This document shows, in pieces, positions 57,753 through 64,000 of a DNA stretch of 64,000 bases. A model generated the notes under the pieces. It made no database searches. It was given only the letters and a program-made list of their open reading frames with translations, and was not told the origin of the DNA. The translations under genes and the position numbers were made by a program. Position 1 is the first letter of the stretch, and each line of letters starts with the position of its first letter. Origin of the DNA: Alligator mississippiensis (lineage: Eukaryota > Chordata > Crocodylia > Alligatoridae); contig NC_081835.1 of the NCBI RefSeq assembly GCF_030867095.1, positions 19,662,501 through 19,726,500 on the forward strand, given 5' to 3'.

Positions 57753-58796
57753 CTAGGGCTGTGTGAAACGGCACCGTTCCATTTCGACTTGCATTTCGAC
57801 GGAACAGCATTTCATTTTGAATTTCATTTTGATTTGAAATTGCTGTTCCGTTTCGTTTCATCAAAACAGTTTCGCTCTTTCGACGTTTCACCCATAGGCT
57901 ATAATGGGGAAGCTCAAAACAGCCTATATAACTTTGTCATTTCTGGCCTGATTTGGATGAAACATGCAGGAATGGTAGCCCCTTTTGAGGGCATGAAGCC
58001 TGCCAACTTTCAAGGAGATAGGTGCAGGGGTTTGGGGGAAACTGCACCTCAAAGTCTTAAAAGCAAAACTTATGTCACATGTATGTGTTACGCCACAGTG
58101 GGGTCAAAATTTCAGGCATGCTAGCCCCCTCCTGAGGCCATGAAACCTGCCAAGTTTCAAGGAGATAGGTGAAAGGGTTTTGGGGAAACTGTACCTCAAG
58201 CTGCGGACAAGCAAAACTCATGACATGGGTGACACTTTGTATGTTAAGGCGCAGCAGGGTGAACACTGCAGGGCTGCTAGCCCCTGCTGAGCCCACAAAG
58301 CCCGCCAGCCATCAAGGAGATCGGTGCAGGGCTTCTGGGTACTGGGGCCCTGCACCTCTGGCTGCTGACAGGCAAAACTGGAACCCACAGCTCAGTAACT
58401 GACACCAAGGCAGAAAGCAGGGCAGTTCAAACAATGCTGCCTTTTATGCAGTTTTTCCATCCCTCCCCCAGAGCACTGGGACTGGAAGAGACCTCATGGA
58501 AGGTGGAAGGGACCTCAGGGAAGGATGACAGTCACTGGTCAGCTATGCATGTCAATCATGAGACCACTTCTTCTCCCCCTTCCCCCCCTCTTCCCCCTCC
58601 CCTCCCTCTCCTTACTTTAATTTGTGTTTCCCTGCAGGCAAGCCCAGCTTGAGCTTCAAAATGTTTCAGCTTGCCTCGTTTCGTTTTGAGGCTGTTTTGA
58701 AGCTCTCTGTTTCGTTTCGATTTCACTATTTCGAGCTTGAAATTAGTCGAAAGAGTGTTGAAACGAAACTGCTGGCAACATTTTGCACAGCCCTAG
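57753..58796. mobile_element. TIR-bordered non-autonomous DNA transposon, 1.04 kb
   Basis: CTAGGGCTGTG at the left and CACAGCCCTAG at the right are exact inverted termini. Sub-terminal zones are rich in TTTCGTTTCGA-type words in both orientations. The middle holds three diverged tandem units of about 150 bp, recognisable by AAGGAGATAGGTGCAGGG starting near 58012, 58159 and 58314. There is no transposase frame. The target duplication could not be defined, so the superfamily (hAT or Harbinger) is open. Confidence 0.75.
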
Positions 58797-58826
58797 TATT
58801 AACGTATTTTAAAAGCGCCTTTAATG

Positions 58827-59013
58827 CAGTGGTGGGCAAAATGCGGCCTGTGGGCCAGATGCGGCCCGCCAGGCCATTCTATCCAGCCAGCCGGGCCCCT
58901 AAAAAATTTAGAAAATTAATATTTATCTGCCCCTGGCTGCCCGTCATGCGGCCGTTGATGGCTTGCCAAAACTCAGTAAGCAGCCCTTCACCTGAAATAA
59001 TTTCCCGTCCCTG
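58827..59013. mobile_element. Non-autonomous hAT transposon, second copy
   Basis: The same family and orientation as 53652-53836: CAGTGGTGGGCAAAATGCGG at the left, a CCTAAAAAATTTAGAAAAT core and TTTCCCGTCCCTG at the right. The flanking 8-mers CTTTAATG and CTTTTACA are a decayed target duplication. Confidence 0.8.
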
Positions 59014-61390
59014 CTTTTACATGTACTAAAATGAGCGTGTTAAAGTTGTAGTGATGTTAGGATTTAACATGAGCAGCTTAGCCACATTACAGGATGCAGT
59101 CAAGTCAGCATGTGTGTCTCGTCCATGCTTACCTTTGCTGATGTGTTTGCTATGGTGCTAACATCCTACCTTTAAATCCCAGCCCATGTAATGTTGAATA
59201 GCTAACAGTATCTTGCACCATGTAGTCTGATTATGATATTTTAGCAACCAAAGTATAAGGATTGGTGACAGAAGTGGCAGTTCATCCTTTGCTGTGCTGT
59301 TCTCCTTCCTTACTGTACCTGGTGGTTTGTCTGTGTTAAGGAAAGACAGTACTGGACTTTAACAACAAGGTCTGAGGAAAGCCACCCAAAATGAACACTC
59401 TTTTTTCCTCCAAAAGGGACATTTGATATCAGTTAAGAAAGAGTTTTCCACTTGAAGAGACTAGGATTGGAGAATGTACAAATAAATGGGATTGCTCGCA
59501 AGTTTTAGGAACAAACAAACAAAGAAAAGACAAGTTTTTCTTTGTTCTTTTAACATGTCTCAAAAATGTTGGGAAAATGTTCTGTTTGCTAGTGCACAAC
59601 AAGTGAAATCAAGTTTTTGGCAATCAAACCCTAAACTTAAATTACTCTGAATGCTATGGCCGTAATAAAAGTAAAAAATAAAAAACAACATACTGTAATT
59701 GCATGCTAAACGCCCTGTCCTGTCTTCAGAATAACCTAGACACAGAGCTTTGTATTTGAGCAAAGTAACACTTTAAACATGTGCAACTATTATTCCTCAG
59801 CATATCTGTGTGTGCGTGTGTGCACATGCGTGTGCACGCATATGTGTAATGTACATCTGGGAACTCTCACTGTACATGAGAATTCTCTATCAGTGATTAA
59901 AATGAAACCTGATTTGATAGGCAGAATGTTTCATACTTGCCGAGTGTGAGGTTCTTAGACTTGCCTCTAAAGCATCTAGTACTAGCCCCTATGAGAGGCA
60001 GGATGCTGGATTTAATATTGTATGTGATCTTGGATATTGTGTGTGAACCAGTAAGTCTGCAACTACGGGTGTGTAGTGTGTGTGGACAGACTTGTGAAAT
60101 CTATATATTGCACGCATTATACAGCATGTATGTGTATATATATGTGTGTGTTTATACAGTAATGTCATACTTATCTGAGTGCTGAAAGTGTAATGAATCC
60201 CTGGCCTTTTCCCCTAGGTCGAATCTTTTACCTGCTCTCCCCATTTGAAAGCCAATGTTGTGCTGCTTTCAAGAACCATTTCTGGAGGGAAGGTTTTCTT
60301 CCCCATGGAGCAAATGTTTCTTTTCCCTTTGGGGAGAAGCGCTCTTTTTCGATACCCGATTCATGGAATGTTGCTTCCCGTTTACCCATCTCTCCCTTCT
60401 GCAAGCGCAATGCTCTGTGCCAACAATAACTTCCAGCTCCAAACCCTGCCAACTCCTTGTCCTCTGTTCCTAAGGCCCGGAGCATTGTGTGTGCATAAGT
60501 TCCTCTTTCACTTCAACTCAGCTCCTCAGAGGGTGTGAGCGGGTTAAGCTTAAGGCAGCTTCATCCGAGAATAGGGCTGCCTTGGCTCCACTGAGCACTT
60601 TTGGTCTCAGCTGAAAAAAGAAAACAAAACAAAGGATGGGGGGAAATACCTCTTTGGAAAAAAATGGTTCCTGTGGAGGTCAAGTTAGAATGACTTTTGT
60701 TTCACTGTTTCTTTTTCTGAAGTGCCTATTCCCTTCAGTCAGGGCAGGTCACAGAGCAGCATGGGGCAGAGGGGGCATTAACCTGCCTGCTTGCTGTTGT
60801 GTTGTCCCTCAGCATAGCCTCTGCTGACAGGGGCAGTATTGCTGGGGTGTCACCCCACTGTACAGGCGCTGAGGTTGTCCCCAGAAATTCAGATGCGCTC
60901 AACAAGGCAGGGAGTGTTTTGAGAGCACGACTGTTGAGACGGTTGTGTTTTCAATGCAGCTGTGATTTGGCATGTTTGTTTTCTCTCTTGCATTTCAAAC
61001 ACATTGTGTGCAAACCTGAGACCCATGTACAAAGCAGGCTTTTAACAGTGGCCACTGTCAGCATGGATGGGGCATATCCTTCAAAGGTTCAGCTGTGGGC
61101 CCCTCCTCTTCCCTGGTCGAGTATACTGATAGTGTACTGCAATACAATGGGGGCCCCTTGCACACCTAGCTTTGGCTTGTTGTAGTTTTTGCTATTCCTG
61201 TTCTAGGCCTCCCACATAACTCTGCTAATCCTGAGCTGCAGCACTGCTGCTAACCGGAATCTGGGTTGATTCTTGGTACTGGCTATTAACAAGGAGGTCT
61301 GATTTTTTTATTTTTTTTTTACTTAATGTTGCTTCACCTTGTAGTCAGTGCAAATGCTACGTGGTAGTCGCATTGCACTGGTATAAATGG

Positions 61391-61470
61391 ACAATATAGA
61401 GCCAGCCCCATTGACTTCCCTCCACAGGAATGGACAGGACACTATAGAGCCAGCCCCATTGACTTCCCTG
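61391..61470 (+). repeat. Tandem duplication, period 48 bp
   Basis: TATAGAGCCAGCCCCATTGA followed by CTTCCCT occurs at 61395 and again at 61443 with no mismatch over 27 bp. Confidence 0.9.
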
Positions 61471-63555
61471 AAGTTAACTCCCAATTAATGAGTGCAGCAA
61501 AGAAGACCATCAGACCCCATGTTGAATGATACTAGGTTACACCATGCCATGGATTTGACTGATAACTGAATGTGAATATTTCTAGTTATATTGTGTAGGG
61601 TTCAATATATTTGGTCATACCGTATAGTTTAATAGACATTTTCTGGGTATATTTCAGTTCCTATACCCTCCATTTATTATTCAGATCTCTTTTAAATACC
61701 TGTGGCTGCCTTGTTATGAAACATACCCCTCAAAAGCAATATAATTGTCCCATGGGCTGCTAAAAGTGCCTTCTAGCTACAACCCAAAATAGCCATTTCC
61801 AGTGTGACAGGCACATCACCAGAAAAGTCAGCTCTGCTCAATAAATTCTATGAAGGTCGACTGACACTGATGGTCCCCGATAAGGCAGCCCCATGACGAG
61901 ACAGGCCTGTCAAGTGAGCTGGACCTGCCAGCTAGTTGCTCATCTCGTTAAGATGAAACCAGGTGAAATGACATGGTCCTCACCATGGGATTGCCCAGAA
62001 CATGAGCCACTGGAAATTTCTGCCTTGATCTTTTAATGCGGACTCCTGGTGACTTGCCTGTTTTGAGGTTTCTAAACAAATGATGGCTTCTCTTTAGTTT
62101 GGTCATGTGCCTTTTTGCATGGAAATGTAAAGAGAAATTAATACAAGCCCACATACTCCCAGAGAGACAAAGCTCCTCAAAGAGATTGATGCTTACACAC
62201 CCACTCACACTGGATCTTCACATGTTCCCAGATGAAGCAACCTAATGGAGACCTGTACAGGGACACATGTTCCCCAGAGTCAAATATGTGAGCGCACACA
62301 CACACACACACCATGACTATAAATACAGAGAGACCCCACCCCCTGCAAAAGACCAGTGCTCCCAAAAAAACATGCTTACAATTATATCTGGTAGTCATAC
62401 ACCCCAAGCTTTTAACACATGCATTTGTGGAGAAGCGCACCCTCTCTCAATCTGCATCTGCACATTGCACCACATACTCGCCCATAAATATTTATGTATC
62501 TTTATGCAACTTATCCACAGTCTGGCATGTGCACACTCTTGCACACAAGTACGTACAACTTCAGTGGCTAGTCAGTATAGAAAATGCTGTTGTTTTAACT
62601 TAATAGACAAATTGTTCATAAATCATCTTTTCACCAAATAAAGCCCACCCCCATCCACCAACGCTTTGTAAGGACTCGTCACGCCAGCCTGTAATTGACT
62701 GAGCCCATTATTAATGTGTTCCAGCCGCCCCTCGTCCAGGACTCAAACCTCCTTTTTAAGGTCCTGTCATGTTAAAAATTGACGTGTGTTGACTTTGGCC
62801 TCCGAGAAGCTGAGCACTAGTTGTAGGTAGGAACTGTGTGTGTTTAGTCTGGCTAACGTTTTATTTTTCCCTTTCATCAAATTAGTTCAGCTGTATCTTA
62901 AAAAAAAAAAAGAAAAGAAAAGAAAAACCGTTTGACAATCTGAGGCTCGGGGTTAGAATTGCTGCATTGCTTTAAAACAACAAAAAATAGCTTGCAAATG
63001 TGGTACAATGTGTCAGGGCAAGGATGGGGCCTCGTAAGGCCAGCATAGTAAGGGCACCGGAGCTGACTGCATATAAACACTGCTTCCGAGATTCTACACC
63101 AAATCTCATAACCTTTGTATTTGTTTAATTTATTCCAGTTTGGATAATTATATTCTGTCCCCACCCTGCCCCAAAAATTTATTCCCCATTCCCATTACTG
63201 ATTGGATCAGGAATCTTCTTCACTCCACTGTCTTAACGTTTTACATACCCTTACTGAGAGATGTTGAACACCCAGTACTTTCCTCCCCTGAACAGGATGC
63301 ATTTCAATGGCAAGTGAAAGGTTCTTCGTAAAATCTGTAATGGGCCTTGGAATCCCATGGAATAACAGACGCTGCTTGTGGAGAAGCATTATGTATTTTG
63401 TGTTTCCTAAGCCTCTAACAATGTTTAAGGAAACCCCTTATCCTGCTTTGCTGTCTATCTGTCCACCCCTGTATTCATGTTGTGTCCATCACTATAGCAT
63501 TTGAATCCCCACAGCAGAGTTAAAATGAGCTACCATTATTTGACTCCCTGGCTAA

Positions 63556-63640
63556 GGCCCTGATTCAGGAAGGTGCTTAAGTACATGCCCACTGAAACTC
63601 ATCATATGCTTAGTACTAGGTGCCTTGCTGAATTGGGGCT
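63556..63640 (+). repeat. Old amniote interspersed repeat remnant
   Basis: AGGCCCTGATTCAGGAAGGT, GCTTAAGTACATGCCCACTG and a GCCTTGCTGAATTGGGGC end form the imperfectly palindromic pattern of a widespread old repeat in birds and reptiles. The family name is uncertain. Confidence 0.4.
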
Positions 63641-64000
63641 GTGGAGTGCTAGACCCTCTTTCTCAACCCTTTCCCTGTGGTTAGCTGCCACATAAGTGAA
63701 TTTTATCTGGATAATTATTAAGGTTCAGTAAGGAAATTAGTCCGAGATGGGCTCCAGCTGCGAAAACGGGAGGTGGAATTTGAGTACCCCAGAGCAGAGA
63801 AGTATTCTGGTCCTGGGTTTCAGCTTGGCCCCCTCACTAATATTCCATAGTCAGCTGACAAGAATATGCAGAGAAGCCCACAGTGTCTCACTTTCCATGC
63901 ATCAGTTCAGTCAGTGAATGCCAGGTGTCAACTGCTCATTAGCCCTGTATTTATACAGGACTGACCTATGCTGTGCAGTGGTTAAATTGCATTGAAAGTT

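Larger units (their letters stand above)
59014..64000. other. Intergenic, right end
   Basis: No gene is recognised. Contents: a 48-bp-period duplication at 61391-61470, a short CA tract near 62295-62311, an A-rich tract at 62900-62925 and an old repeat near 63556-63640. The stretch 62660-62790 looks non-repetitive and could be conserved. Confidence 0.55.

Overview
The window is vertebrate nuclear DNA, most likely from a crocodilian, with a turtle as the second choice. Three signs point this way: CR1 LINE fragments with archosaur/turtle-type 3' ends, old MIR-like SINE copies and small hAT-type elements, and a GATA2 protein clearly orthologous to bird and mammal GATA2. The species call is an inference from repeat character, not from a search.

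The one protein-coding gene I can support is GATA2, on the minus strand. Its five coding exons (36130 down to 27970) join in frame with canonical GT/AG junctions to give 468 residues with both GATA zinc fingers intact. A 5' non-coding first exon ends at 36593. Behind it lies a GC-rich promoter with two opposed CCAAT boxes (36845-36886). The 3' UTR probably ends near 25650, below an AATAAA signal at 25668-25673.

Region by region: 1-25640 is intergenic sequence 3' of GATA2 with MIR-like SINEs, CR1 pieces, a small hAT element, microsatellites and a 29-bp perfect inverted repeat. 25650-36800 is the GATA2 body. About 34490-46000 is GC-rich and CpG-rich and holds the proximal promoter and probably a distal first exon. 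47.2-49.5 kb has three groups of GATA motifs about 1 kb apart, resembling the layout of the known upstream Gata2 autoregulatory sites. 49.5-64 kb is intergenic sequence with two copies of one hAT-type family, a 5'-truncated CR1 with an open reverse-transcriptase tail, and a 1.04-kb terminal-inverted-repeat element built around three diverged tandem units.

The most interesting regulatory signal is in the intron between the two zinc-finger exons. An E-box-like/8-bp/AGATAA composite followed by an ETS-type site lies at 31451-31493, where the mammalian +9.5 haematopoietic enhancer would be expected. Here the E-box half reads TATCTG instead of CATCTG. No tRNA, rRNA, CRISPR or second protein-coding gene was recognised. 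The many long open frames in the GC-rich zone are composition artefacts.
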